26,130 bases of DNA from Armatimonadaceae bacterium (GTDB lineage: Bacteria; Armatimonadota; Armatimonadia; Armatimonadales; Armatimonadaceae): positions 1 through 26,130 of the forward strand of contig JAUJNC010000062.1 in assembly GCA_030446525.1 (NCBI GenBank), read 5' to 3'. Below the pieces are notes generated by a model, which was given only the letters and a program-made list of their open reading frames with translations, was not told the origin of the DNA and made no database searches. Of this stretch, positions 9,102 to 18,744 are shown piece after piece. How positions within the stretch are numbered: position 1 is the stretch's first letter; each line of letters starts with the position of its first letter. The position numbers were made by a program, and so were the translations under genes.

Positions 9102-10661
9102 ATGACGTTCAACGAATCCGAAATGCTTAAAACGTTCTCCACATGTAAAACCGGTCTTGTGGCCGCTGCTCTCTCGACGGCGGCGCTGCCCCATCTGGTG
9201 GCCGGCGCCGATGCGTTTTCGCTGCCCGCCCAGGCGCCCGGCGGCCCGGCATGGGCGCGCGGCGCGGTGTTGTATCAGCTCAACCTGCACAACTACACGC
9301 CCGAAGGCACCATCGTCGCCGCCCAAAGGCACCTGCCGCGCCTGGCCAACCTGGGCGTGGATGTGGTGTGGCTGATGCCCGTCCACCCGCGCGGGCAGAT
9401 GAAGCCGCGCGCGGAGTTCCTGCGGGCCAACGGCGGCGCTTCGCCCGTACCCGTGCCCGAAGAGCAGCGCGACACGGAGTTTCGCGGCAACCCCTACTGC
9501 CCGCGCGACCACACGGAAATCGACCCGCTGCTCGGCAACTTCGCCGACTTGAAGCGTTTCACCGACGCAGCCCACGCGCTGGGCATGAAAGTGATGCTCG
9601 GCTGGGTGCCCAATCACACCAGCTGGGATTCGCTGCTGCTCGCGCAGCACCCCGATTGGTATCTGCGCGATCCGAAGGGCCGGGTGAAGTTTCACGCGCC
9701 GTGGGAGCCGATCGCCCGACTCAGCTACGCCGATCGCGCCTCGGGCCTGTGGGAATACATGCTGCAAGCGCGCCGCAAATTCGTGGAGCAAGGCGGCGTG
9801 GACGGCTTCCGCGAGGATGTGGCCGGAAAAACTCCGGTGGAACACTGGAAGTGGCTGCGGCCCCGTCTCGACCCCGACAACCGGCTGCTGATGCTTGTCG
9901 AGGCGGACGAGACGGAACTGCTGGGGCCGCTCGATATGCTCTACGACTGGCAGCTGCCGGCGGTCTACTGGCGCATTCTTGACGGCGGCGAGCCGGCGAC
10001 GATCCTCGACGACCTCCTGCGCGAGCAGCGGGCCAAGGCTCCGGAAGGCAGCGTTTACCTGCGCTACCTGTTCAACCACGACCAGACCGGCGCCGCGCGC
10101 GGTCACTACCACGCGCGCCACACCGTCGAGCGCATCTACGGCGCCCAGGACGGCCCGGCGGTGCCTCGCCACTCGGACAAATTCGGCGTGGCGCTGCCCG
10201 CGCTGTGGCTGCTGAACGCGATCCTGCCCGGTGGGCGGCCCTTGATCTTCATGGGCCAGGAGATCGGCTTTTACGGCGGGATTCCACACAACCGCGTCCA
10301 GGGTTTCGACATCCCGTTCGGTGCGCCGCCCTCGCCCGCACTGCCCGCTTTCTACCGCGATGCCGCGGCCCTGTGCGCCCGCCCAGCGGTTTACGGCGGC
10401 AGCTTCCGCAAGCTCGCTACCGGGCGCGACGACAAGGTTTACGCCTTCGAGCGCGAACTGGACGGCGAGCGCGTGATCGTGGCGGCCAACCTGTCGAAAA
10501 CCGAAGCGCAGCCCGTGACGCTGCCGCCGGGAACGACGCGGAGTCTGGCGGACGCCACGCCACAGCCCGAAGGCCAGCCGCGCGACGCCACGGTGAATGA
10601 TAATTTCGATCTGCCCGCCGGAGGCTATCGTGTCTTTGCGACGCCAGCCCGTCAGAAGTAA
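9102..10661 (+). CDS. GH13 alpha-amylase-family enzyme, exported
   Basis: Two in-frame starts are possible, 9102 (MTFNESEMLK) and 9123 (MLKTFSTCKTGLVAAALSTA). The second gives a cleaner signal peptide; neither has a clear ribosome site. The barrel carries the GH13 signature regions: WVPNHTS (region I), GFREDVAGK with the nucleophile Asp near residue 239, LMLVEADE with the acid Glu near 267, and FNHDQTG with the third catalytic Asp near 327 (numbered from 9102). An early VVWLMPVHPRGQ and a C-terminal all-beta domain (VYAFERELDGERVIVAANLS) complete the usual A+C layout. At about 520 residues it is normal for the family. It acts on alpha-glucans or related alpha-linked sugars. Its place among sulfatases and uronate-type enzymes is unexpected and may mean an alpha-glucosidic part in the target glycan. 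Confidence 0.9.
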   Translation: MTFNESEMLKTFSTCKTGLVAAALSTAALPHLVAGADAFSLPAQAPGGPAWARGAVLYQLNLHNYTPEGTIVAAQRHLPRLANLGVDVVWLMPVHPRGQMKPRAEFLRANGGASPVPVPEEQRDTEFRGNPYCPRDHTEIDPLLGNFADLKRFTDAAHALGMKVMLGWVPNHTSWDSLLLAQHPDWYLRDPKGRVKFHAPWEPIARLSYADRASGLWEYMLQARRKFVEQGGVDGFREDVAGKTPVEHWKWLRPRLDPDNRLLMLVEADETELLGPLDMLYDWQLPAVYWRILDGGEPATILDDLLREQRAKAPEGSVYLRYLFNHDQTGAARGHYHARHTVERIYGAQDGPAVPRHSDKFGVALPALWLLNAILPGGRPLIFMGQEIGFYGGIPHNRVQGFDIPFGAPPSPALPAFYRDAAALCARPAVYGGSFRKLATGRDDKVYAFERELDGERVIVAANLSKTEAQPVTLPPGTTRSLADATPQPEGQPRDATVNDNFDLPAGGYRVFATPARQK

Positions 10662-10674
10662 AAAACACAACACC

Positions 10675-13304
10675 ATGAAGATTCTCAACCTTTCTGCTCA
10701 AGCCGCGCTGCTGCCTCTTGTGATAGCGGCAACGGCTGGCATGGCCTGCGCGCAGAAAGCGCCTGCTCCCGCCGCACCGGGTCAAGTGCGTTCCTCTTCG
10801 TCTTTGGAGCAAGTGACAGGCAGCGTCGAAACCGGCGACGAACTGCACTTCGCGCCCCCCGCCGATGTGGGCAAAGTGGCGCTGGTGTTGAAGAACGAGG
10901 GCACGACGCCGGTGCGGGCGGAGCTTTCATTCGGCGTGAAGGAGCGCCCCAACGTGTCGGTGCCGCTGGCGCCGCAGGGTCAGATCGAGATCGCACCGGG
11001 CGGCGAGGCGCGACAGCCGCTGACGGCGCAGATGATCGGGCCGCGCCTGGGCATCAAGTATGTCGATTGGCAGTTGTCATCCGGCGGGCAGAGCGCGAGC
11101 GGGCACGCTTCCTTTGCGGTTTTGAACGGTCGGTGCCACGCCGGGCGTGGCGGGCGGCTTCGTCTTTGGCAACGCGGGCGTGCGCGGCTATTGGCCGCTG
11201 GAGTTGAAAGAGAGCCTTATCCGTGCGGCGACGATGGTCGGCGCCGAGTCATTGCGCGGCGGCTCCGACTGGCGCAATTTGCAGCCCCAGCCAAACGAGT
11301 GGAAGTGGGCGGGCGAGGACGAGGTCGTGGCGCTGGCCGCGAAATACGGCGCGCAGGTGCAGTATCTGGTCGCCTACGGCGGCGCGCCGTGGACGAAAAG
11401 CCCCGAAACGCTGCAACTGATCCAGGAAAAGAAGGACGAGAAACAGCAGTGGCGCTACCCTCCACGCCTGGACGCCTGGCGTAACTGGACGCGCACGCTG
11501 GCGCAACGCTACAAGGGCAAAATTCGTTACTACGAGATCTGGAACGAGCCGGACATCCAGTTCTTCAAGGGCACGGCGGAGCAGTATTTTGAACTGCTCA
11601 AGGCGGCCTACGAGGAGATCAAGGCGGTTGATCCGAACGCCATCGTGATGACCGGCGGCTTCGCCAGCCTCGATCACGGCGGCCATAATCGCAAGCTTTT
11701 GGAACTGACGCTGCGCGAAGGCCAGCCCTATTTCGACCTGCACGCCCACCATCGCCACGGTATGTTTGCACAGTTGCAAAAGCAGGTAGACGATGACCTC
11801 ATTCCCCTGCGCCAGAAGTTCGGCGTGAAAGAGCCGCTTTACTTCAACGAGACAGCGGTGGGCCGCGAATACGAGCGTGAGTATGACATGGCCGTCGAAC
11901 TGCCCAAGCGGCTCGCCTATGTCTGGTCGGCGCGGCGCGGCGGGCTACCACTATTTCACGATCTGGTCGAGGGAAGGCGATACCTCCTCAGGGGCGAACT
12001 ACCGGATGTTGAACTCGGACTTTTCTCCGCGTCCGGCCTGGGTCGCCTACAATGGGATGGCGCGTGCTGCGCGGGCGGCGGAGTTCTCGCACAGGCGGAA
12101 GCTGGGACAGGACGCTGGGGCTTCGCCTTCAACGGCAAGGGCGACTTTTCGGGCCGATGACGCCAGGGACTACGCCCTGGTCGCGTGGACGGAGGACGCC
12201 GTTTTAGCCGACGCGCCGACGGTGCTCAACGTCGGCGCGGGAGCCACGGCGCGCGTGGTGGACCTGATGGGCAACAGCACCACGCTGCCGGTCAGTGCGG
12301 GCCGCGTGATCTTCAACGTGTCGCGCGAGCCGCAGTATCTGGTGATCGAGAACGCCGGGGTCAAGCCGCAGCCGCAGGGCGCGCTGCTCGAAGTCGAGCG
12401 GCCCGGCGCGGTGGTTCCGGGCGGCACGCAGACTTTGACGGTGCGGCTGCGCAACCTGCTCGACACGCCGCAGACGGCGCGCCTGACGCGGGACGTGCCC
12501 GCGCCGCTCTCGACCCGCGCGCCGCTGACGCTTGAGCGGCAGATTCCCGCCGGCGGCGAGGCCGAAGCCACGCTGCCGATTTCGCTGCTCGCCGGAGCGC
12601 AAAGCAGCACCGCGCCGCAACAGGTGACGGCGACTTACAGCGTTGGCGGCACAGCGTTATCGACTGAAGCCGCGATCCCGGTGTCGCTGGGCGTTCGCGT
12701 ACCGGCGGGCGATTTTTCCACGCGCCCCGCCGACTTCACGCTGCAAGCCGCGGGCGATATCGTGAACACCAATGACATCGATCCCGCGACCAACCACCTT
12801 ACGTGGCGGGGGCCACAGGACGTGAGCGCCAGGGCGTGGCTGGGACGCGGCGACAACGTGCTGCGGCTGCGCTTCGAGGTGCGCGACGACGTGCAGCGCC
12901 AGCCGCATGGCGGCAAGGATATGTGGCAAGGTGACAGCATCCAGATAGCGCTGGCCGTGCCCGGTCAGGACGGCTCGTTCGAGTTGGGCTTGGCGCGCGG
13001 TGACAATGGGCGGCCCGTCGTGCATTCGTGGCAAACGCCGCGCGGCTTCAAAGGCGGCGAAGTGTTCAAAGCCGTCACACTGCAAACGCGGCGTCAGGGC
13101 GACCTCACCATCTACGAGGCAACGCTGCCTTATGGGGCGTTCGGCCTGAGCGATGACCAGTTGAAGCAGGGCATGCGCTTCAGCTTCGTGGTCAACGATC
13201 TGGACGACGCGAAGCAGACGACGCGCGAGGGCTACATCCGGCTCAGCGACGGCCTGGCGACGCAGAAGGACACGCTACGCTTCCCGACAGTCGTTCTCGA
13301 CTGA
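10675..13304 (+). pseudogene. Clan GH-A-like glycoside hydrolase, paralog 2, frame-disrupted
   Basis: The ATG at 10675 begins a signal peptide (MKILNLSAQAALLPLVIAAT) and an N-terminal beta domain (ETGDELHFAPPADVGKVALV). At about 11127 the frame breaks: AACGGTCGG seems to lack two C relative to an Asn-Pro-Val reading. The barrel then continues in the next frame from about 11130 to 11935, with YEIWNEPDIQFFKG (acid/base Glu codon 11546-11548) and LYFNETAV (nucleophile codon 11849-11851). A second break near 11935 moves to the frame that runs to 13304. Within this, 12110-12155 is out of frame because a G is missing at 12110-12111 and a C is extra at 12154-12155. The C-terminal CBM9-like domain (MWQGDSIQIALAVPGQDG) is intact. 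With these repaired it would be about 876 residues, close to its neighbours. Confidence 0.8.
12098..12635. repeat. Near-identical tract, copy 1 (matches 15902-16438)
   Basis: From GAAGCTGGGACAGG to CAACAGGTGACGGCGACT this stretch matches 15902-16438 almost base for base. I count about five substitutions (including the AACCTG/AACCCG and ACGCGG/ACGTGG positions and a small cluster near 12608) and five single-base indels, all in short homopolymers. On both sides the two genes are clearly more diverged. The tract covers the region after the catalytic barrel and before the CBM9-like domain. Local gene conversion or recent exchange between tandem paralogs is the simplest reading. Confidence 0.85.
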
Positions 13305-13320
13305 TCCAGAAAAGGACTCG

Positions 13321-14481
13321 ATGTTTCTGCTCGATCGTGACTCGTTGAATGAAGCCCGAAACCAGTTTTCGGAAGATTCTCCGGCTGTGGAGCGGCTGCG
13401 CGCCGAAGCACAGGCCGCGCTGGAGCAGCCGCTCCACAGCGTTTTGGATAAACCGGTCGTGCCGTCCAGTAGCGACAAGCATGACTACTTCAGCTTCGGA
13501 CGCTACTGGTGGCCCAATCCTGAGACGGCGGATGGTCTTCCTTATGTCCGGCGCGATGGCGAAACCAATCCGGCCACCGACCAGGGCGACAGCGTCGCCC
13601 TGTCCCATTTCGCCGGCAGCGTGGAAGCCCTGGCCCTGGCCGCTTTTTTTCTGCGTAACGACCGCTATGCCGAAAGCGCCGCCCAACGCATCCGCACCTG
13701 GTTCTTGCAGCCTGGAACTCGGATGAACCCGCATTTGAACTACGCTCAAGCCATTCCGGGCATCTGCGAGGGCCGGGGCATCGGCATCATCGATACCGTG
13801 ACGCTGCGGCTTTTGCCGGACATGGCGGGGCTGCTCGAAGACATGGGAGCCTTGGCCTCGGGCGAGGCCAAGGCTCTGCAACAATGGTTTGCCGCTTACG
13901 CGCAATGGCTGCTCACTTCGGAAAACGGCCTGAACGAGGCGCAGCAACACAACAATCACGGTAGTTGGTTCGACGCTCAGGCGGCTTTGTTCTCGCTGTT
14001 CACCGATCAACGCGAGACCGCAACCCGGATTTTGGAAGAGGTGCCCAGGCGACGCTTCACGCCGCAGATCGCCCCTGACGGCTCCTTGCCTTTTGAACTG
14101 GCGCGCGCCCGCTCCTACTCTTACACGCACTACAACCTCAACGCCTTCGTGGATTGTGCCGTGTTAGCCCAACGGGTTGGCATAGATCTTTGGCACTGGG
14201 CTGATGATCAAGGCCGTAGCCTCCGCTCAGTCTTCGACTTGTCCTTGCCTTATGGCGGCGGCTACGATGCCAAATTCTGGCCACATCCACAAATCACGCC
14301 GGATGGCGGAGAACGATTACGAACTCAACTGCGCCGCGCTCAATTGGCTTACGGCAAAGATCGCTTCGATCCAACACGCTTTGCGGGGCATGAAGACGAG
14401 CGCTGGAACCTGCTTTATCCGATGGTGAGTGCCCCGTTAACCCCTGAAACGTATCGAACATCGGTCAAGAAACCTTCATGA
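13321..14481 (+). CDS. Alginate-lyase-family polysaccharide lyase (PL5/PL38-like)
   Basis: This intact 386-residue protein starts at ATG 13321 after an AAAAGGA site. It has the family opening DYFSFGRYWWPNP followed by GLPYVRRDGETNP. The core NNHGSW motif places Asn212 and His213, and ARARSYSYTHYNLNA follows with Arg262/264 and Tyr266/268. The spacing from His to the Arg and Tyr is close to that of Sphingomonas A1-III lyase (Asn191, His192, Arg239, Tyr246), so the catalytic set appears present. The fold is an alpha/alpha barrel that cleaves uronic acid linkages (alginate, glucuronan or similar) by beta-elimination. No signal peptide is visible (MFLLDRDSLNEARNQF), so it may act on imported oligosaccharides. 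Its stop overlaps the next start (ATGA at 14478), suggesting coupled translation. Confidence 0.85.
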   Translation: MFLLDRDSLNEARNQFSEDSPAVERLRAEAQAALEQPLHSVLDKPVVPSSSDKHDYFSFGRYWWPNPETADGLPYVRRDGETNPATDQGDSVALSHFAGSVEALALAAFFLRNDRYAESAAQRIRTWFLQPGTRMNPHLNYAQAIPGICEGRGIGIIDTVTLRLLPDMAGLLEDMGALASGEAKALQQWFAAYAQWLLTSENGLNEAQQHNNHGSWFDAQAALFSLFTDQRETATRILEEVPRRRFTPQIAPDGSLPFELARARSYSYTHYNLNAFVDCAVLAQRVGIDLWHWADDQGRSLRSVFDLSLPYGGGYDAKFWPHPQITPDGGERLRTQLRRAQLAYGKDRFDPTRFAGHEDERWNLLYPMVSAPLTPETYRTSVKKPS

Positions 14482-17107
14482 AAAACCCCATCACCATATC
14501 TGTTACCGCAGCCCTCGCCGGAGCCGTTGTTCTGGCGGCCTGTGGCATCGTCGAACCCGCATCAGTGAAAAGTGAGTCCGCCGCTCAGCCGCCCGCACAA
14601 GGCCCGCTCGGCGCAGTGACGGCCACAGTCGAAACCGGCGACGAACTGCACTTCGTGCGCCCGCAAGAAGTGAGCAAGGCCGTTCTGGTCTTGAAGAACA
14701 CGGGTGCGACACTGGTGCGCGCCACCCTTGCTGTTGGCCTCAAGGAACGCTCGAGTGCGACGGTGCCACTGGTAGCGGCGGGCGCCATCAACATCCCGCC
14801 TGGCGGCGAAGTGCGCCGCCCTCTGACCTCGCAACAAATCGGGCCGCGCCTGGGCATCAAATATGTGGACTGGCAACTGTCGCAAGGGGGCCAGAGCGCG
14901 AGCGGTCACGCTTCGTTCGCCGTGCTGAATCCCGTCGGCGTCACGCCGGGTGTCTCCAAGGGTTTTGTCTTTGGTAACGCGGGCCTTCGCCATAGCTGGA
15001 GTCCCGAACAGAAACAGCGCGTAATTCGCGCGGCGACGATGGTGGGAGCCGAATCGGTGCGCGCCGACACCGACTGGAATAACGTGCAGCCCCGCCCCGA
15101 TCAGTGGAACTGGAAACCGCTCGACGAAACCGTCGCGCTGCTCGATAAATACGGCGCCGAGTGGCAGAACCTGGTCGCTTATGGCGGGCTGGAGTGGACG
15201 AAAAGCCCCGAAACAACGCAACTCATCAAAGAGCGCGGCGACGAGAAGCAGCAGTGGCGCTACCCGCCGCGCATGGATGCGTGGCGTCCCTGGGTGCGGG
15301 CGCAGGCGCAGCGCTACAAGGGCCGCGTGCGCTTCTACGAAATCTGGAATGAGCCGGATTTCCCGTTCTGGAAGGGCACGCCGGAGCAGTATCTCGAACT
15401 GCTCAAAGCCTCCTACCAGGAGATCAAGGCGGTTGACCCCAATGCTATCGTGATGACCGGCGGCTTCGCCTCCATGATCCACCGCCTGAACAACCCGAAA
15501 GTGCTGGAACTGACGCTGAGCGAGGGAAAGCCCTACTTCGATATGCTGGCTTACCACAAGCATAGTTCGTTCCGCACGTTGCGCGAGGAAGTGGAAGATC
15601 GCCTGCTGCCGTTGATGCGCAAATACAACGTGACCAAGCCGCTCTACTTCAACGAGACGGCGATGAGCCGCAACTATGAGCGCGAATACGATCAGGCCGT
15701 CGAGCTGCCCAAGCGGCTCGCGTTGGTGTGGGCGCGCGGGGCGCGCGGTTACCACTACTTCAACATCTGGAACCGTGCGGGCGAGAGCGGCTCGGCGGCG
15801 GGCTACAACATGGTCAACGCCGACTTCTCGCCGCGCCCGGTCTGGGTCGCCTACAACGGGATGGCGCGCGTGCTGCGCGGGCGGCAGTTCTCGCACGAGC
15901 TGAAGCTGGGACAGGGACGCTGGGGCTTCGCCTTCAACGGCAAGGGCGACTTTTCGGGCGATGACGCCAGGACTACGCCCTGGTCGCGTGGACGGAGGAC
16001 GCCGTTTAGCCGACGCGCCGACGGTGCTCAACGTCGGCGCGGGAGCCACGGCGCGCGTGGTGGACCTGATGGGCAACAGCACCACGCTGCCGGTCAGTGC
16101 GGGCCGCGTGATCTTCAACGTGTCGCGCGAGCCGCAGTATCTGGTGATCGAGAACGCCGGGGTCAAGCCGCAGCCGCAGGGCGCGCTGCTCGAAGTCGAG
16201 CGGCCCGGCGCGGTGGTTCCGGGCGGCACGCAGACTTTGACGGTGCGGCTGCGCAACCCGCTCGACACGCCGCAGACGGCGCGCCTGACGTGGGACGTGC
16301 CCGCGCCGCTCTCGACCCGCGCGCCGCTGACGCTTGAGCGGCAGATTCCCCGCCGGCGGCGAGGCCGAAGCCACGCTGCCGATTTCGCTGCTCGCCGGAG
16401 CGCAAAGCAGCGCTGTGCCGCAACAGGTGACGGCGACTCTGCGCCTGGGCACCACTGGCCTGGAAGCGCGTGCCGTGATTCCTCTCGGCTTGGGTGTCGG
16501 CATTCCGGCGGGCGACTTCGCGCGGCGTACGCCCGATTTCTCGCTGCAAGCCGCGGGCGATATCGTGAACACCAACGACATTGACCCGGCAACGAATCAT
16601 CTTCGTGGCGGCCCACAAGACTTGAGCGCCAGGGCGTGGCTGGGACGCGGCGACAACGTGCTGCGGCTGCGCTTCTTCGAGGTGCGCGACGACATGCAGC
16701 GCCAGCCGCATGGCGGCAAGGATATGTGGCAGGGCGACAGCGTGCAGATGGCGCTGGCCGTGCCCGGTCAAAACGGTGTTTTCGAACTCGGCCTGGCGCG
16801 CGCTGGCAACGGTCAGTCCCTCGTCCACTCGTGGAGCACCCCGCGCGCCTACAACGGCGGCGCGGTGGTCAGGGCGGTCAAGCTCAAGACCACGCGCGCG
16901 GGCGACATCACAACCTACGAGGCGCAGTTGCCGTATATGGCATTCGGCCTGAGCGACGAACAGTTGAAGCAGGGCGTGCGCTTCAGCTTCGTGGTCAACG
17001 ATTTGGACGAAGCCAACGACACCGTGCGCGAAGGCTATCTCAAGCTGAGCGAAGGCATCGCAGGCGACAAAGACGCGACGCGATTTCCGACCGTGGTGCT
17101 GAAATGA
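14478..17107 (+). pseudogene. Clan GH-A-like glycoside hydrolase, paralog 3, lipoprotein-type, frame-disrupted
   Basis: The ATG at 14478 overlaps the lyase stop. The leader MKNPITISVTAALAGAVVLA ends at an LAAC lipobox, so this copy is probably a lipoprotein. The barrel is open: FYEIWNEPDFPFWKG puts the acid/base Glu at residue 292 and LYFNETAMS the nucleophile at 393. After FNGKGDFSGDDAR three homopolymer indels break the frame: a missing G at 15970-15971, a missing T at 16005-16007 and an extra C at 16348-16351. The paralog at 10675 shows the expected base at each place. The last part (16334-17107) is open and holds the CBM9-like domain (MWQGDSVQMALAVPGQNG). Near 16603 it lacks three bases, and at about 16674 it has an extra TTC codon, both relative to the paralog. 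Confidence 0.8.
15902..16438. repeat. Near-identical tract, copy 2 (matches 12098-12635)
   Basis: Second copy of the tract of about 540 bp described at 12098-12635, in the same orientation about 3.8 kb downstream and at the same place within its gene. Its three indels relative to copy 1 are at 15970-15971 (G), 16005-16007 (T) and 16348-16351 (C), and each breaks the reading frame here but not there. Confidence 0.85.
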
Positions 17108-18518
17108 ACGAAGAAACGATGACGCGGAGACGATTCATGCAAACTACGGGCGCCGCGCTGGCGGGCGCGACGGCGGCGGGCGCGCTGAACAGGACGGAAG
17201 CGAGCGCCGCGCCGCCGTCACGCCCCAATGTCGTGTTTTTCATCGCAGACGACCTGGGCTGGGGCGATCTGGGCTGCTGCGGCCATCCCTACCTGCTCAC
17301 GCCGAACGCCGACCGGCTGGCCCGCCAGGGCACGCGCTTCACCCAATACTACGCCAATCACGCGGTCTGCTCTCCGTCACGAGCGGCTCTCCTGACCGGG
17401 CACTTCCCCGCGCGCCACCGGGTGCATGGCGGGTTGCCCGACCCCTCCAGCCCCGTCCGGTGGCTCGATTCTTCGGTCGTGACCGTGCCGCGCCTGCTTC
17501 AGAAGGCGGGGTACGCCACGGCACAGTACGGCAAGTGGCATCTGGGCAGCGACCGGGAAGGGCCGGAGGTCACGGAGTACGGCTTCGACGAGCATCGCGG
17601 CACGCTCAGCAACGGGCCGCCGCTGTGGGACGATCCGGCGGCCTTGCAGGACCCGTACCACCGCTCCAAAGCCACCGGGCGCATCGCTTGACCTGGGGCT
17701 GGACTTTATTAAGCGACGCCGCGACCGGCAGCCCTTTATCTGCACCTGGCTTCTCTGGTGCCGCACCATCCGCTGAAACCGACGCCGGAAGAGCGGGCCG
17801 TTTACGACAGGAAGACGTTCGACCCCGGCGTCTTTGCCGCCCCAACGCGGGAGTACCTCCATCGGCAGAAAGACCCGCAGGCGGCCATGCGCACCTATTA
17901 CGCCGCCCTCACCGGATGGGACAAGGCTTGGGCCGCCTTTTGGACGGTCTGGAAACACTGGGCGTCGCGGAAAACACCGTGGTCGTCCTGACCAGCGACC
18001 ACGGCCCGGCCCACGAATCCGCCGTCCACCCGGATCAGGCAGGTTCCACCGGGCCGTTCCGGGGGCGCAAGGGCAGCCTGCTTGAAGGCGGCGTCCGCGT
18101 CCCCTTCATCGCGCGCTGGCCCGGCACGGTCCCGGCGGGCAGGGTCAATGATTCGACCGTCCTTTCCGGCGTGGACTGGCTGCCGACGGTCTGCGGCTGA
18201 CCGGCATCGCGCCGCCGCCCGCATACCAGCCGGACGGAGAGGACATGGCCGATGTTTTGCGGGGCGGCACTCGCTTGCGCGCGAAGCCGCTGTTCTGGGA
18301 GCGCAGCTTCGGCGAGGCGGAGCGGGTCAACCCCCAACTGGCGATGCGCAGCGGTGGTTGGAAGCTCCACATGAAGGAAAAAAGGGGACTCCGTCGAACT
18401 ATATAACGTCGTACAGGACCCCGCGCAGTCCCGCGATCTTGCCGCGAACGCGCCGGACCGGGCGGCACAGATGAAAGCCGCGCTGCTCGAATGGCGGCGC
18501 TCGCTACCCTGGAAATAA
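17104..18518 (+). pseudogene. Tat-exported sulfatase (S1 family), frame-disrupted
   Basis: The ATG at 17104 overlaps the preceding stop. MTRRRFMQTTGAALAGATAA is a twin-arginine leader; then FFIADDLGWGDLGC (metal Asp pair) and VCSPSRAALLTGHFPARHR, with the formylglycine Cys at residue 89. The first frame stops at 17691 because of an apparent extra T in CGCTTGACC. The next frame gives DLGLDFIKRRRDRQP, then after about 17740 LVPHHPLKPTPEERAVYDRK, after about 17925 VVVLTSDHGPAHESAV, after 18198 (a C missing in GGCTGACC) LTGIAPPPAYQPDGEDM, and after the six-A run at 18378-18383 SVELYNVVQDPAQSRDLAA. It ends SLPWK at the TAA, 18516-18518. The parts are all conserved and only indels are needed to restore about 470 residues. 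Confidence 0.8.
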
Positions 18519-18563
18519 CCTGCTGTTATAAGTTAAGCTCAATCCGGAATAGGAATCAACATC

Positions 18564-18653
18564 ATAACTTCTTTCGTTCCTCGCCGCCGCTTCATGGAGA
18601 CGACAGCCGCGCTGCCAGCGTTGGCGTTGCCACATAAGAAGAAAGTAGAGTGA
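18564..18653 (+). pseudogene. Orphan Tat leader remnant of a sulfatase
   Basis: In the 226-base gap after the previous sulfatase, the frame starting at 18564 reads ITSFVPRRRFMETTAALPAL and stops at 18651-18653 soon after (HKKKVE). It closely resembles the leader of the intact sulfatase at 24043 (MTSFLSRRRFIGTAGAAL), but its first codon is ATA in place of ATG and no catalytic domain follows. I read it as the left end of a lost sulfatase gene. A weak AGGAATC sequence lies just before it. Confidence 0.55.
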
Positions 18654-18744
18654 ATCGAGACATGACATCCCGCCGCCGCCACTCTGCGGTGGAACCTTGA
18701 ACGAAACTTTGAACGGAGCCTTGAACCGCTTTCGGAGAAACCTG

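Noticed and set aside
9003..10688. 561-codon - strand open frame opposite the GH13 gene
   Set aside because: The + strand has all four GH13 signature regions; the - strand reading has no recognisable motif.
15902..16438. The repeat pair as an insertion sequence or other mobile element
   Set aside because: It lies in the same place within two paralogous coding regions, with no terminal inverted repeats, target duplications or transposase.
14562..16616. 684-codon - strand open frame opposite GH-A-like paralog 3
   Set aside because: Composition-driven shadow; the + strand has a lipobox, WNEP and NETA motifs.
18672..18710. Small frame MTSRRRHSAVEP in the gap before 18745, as another Tat leader
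   Set aside because: Too short; no hydrophobic stretch follows and there is no match beyond the Arg run.
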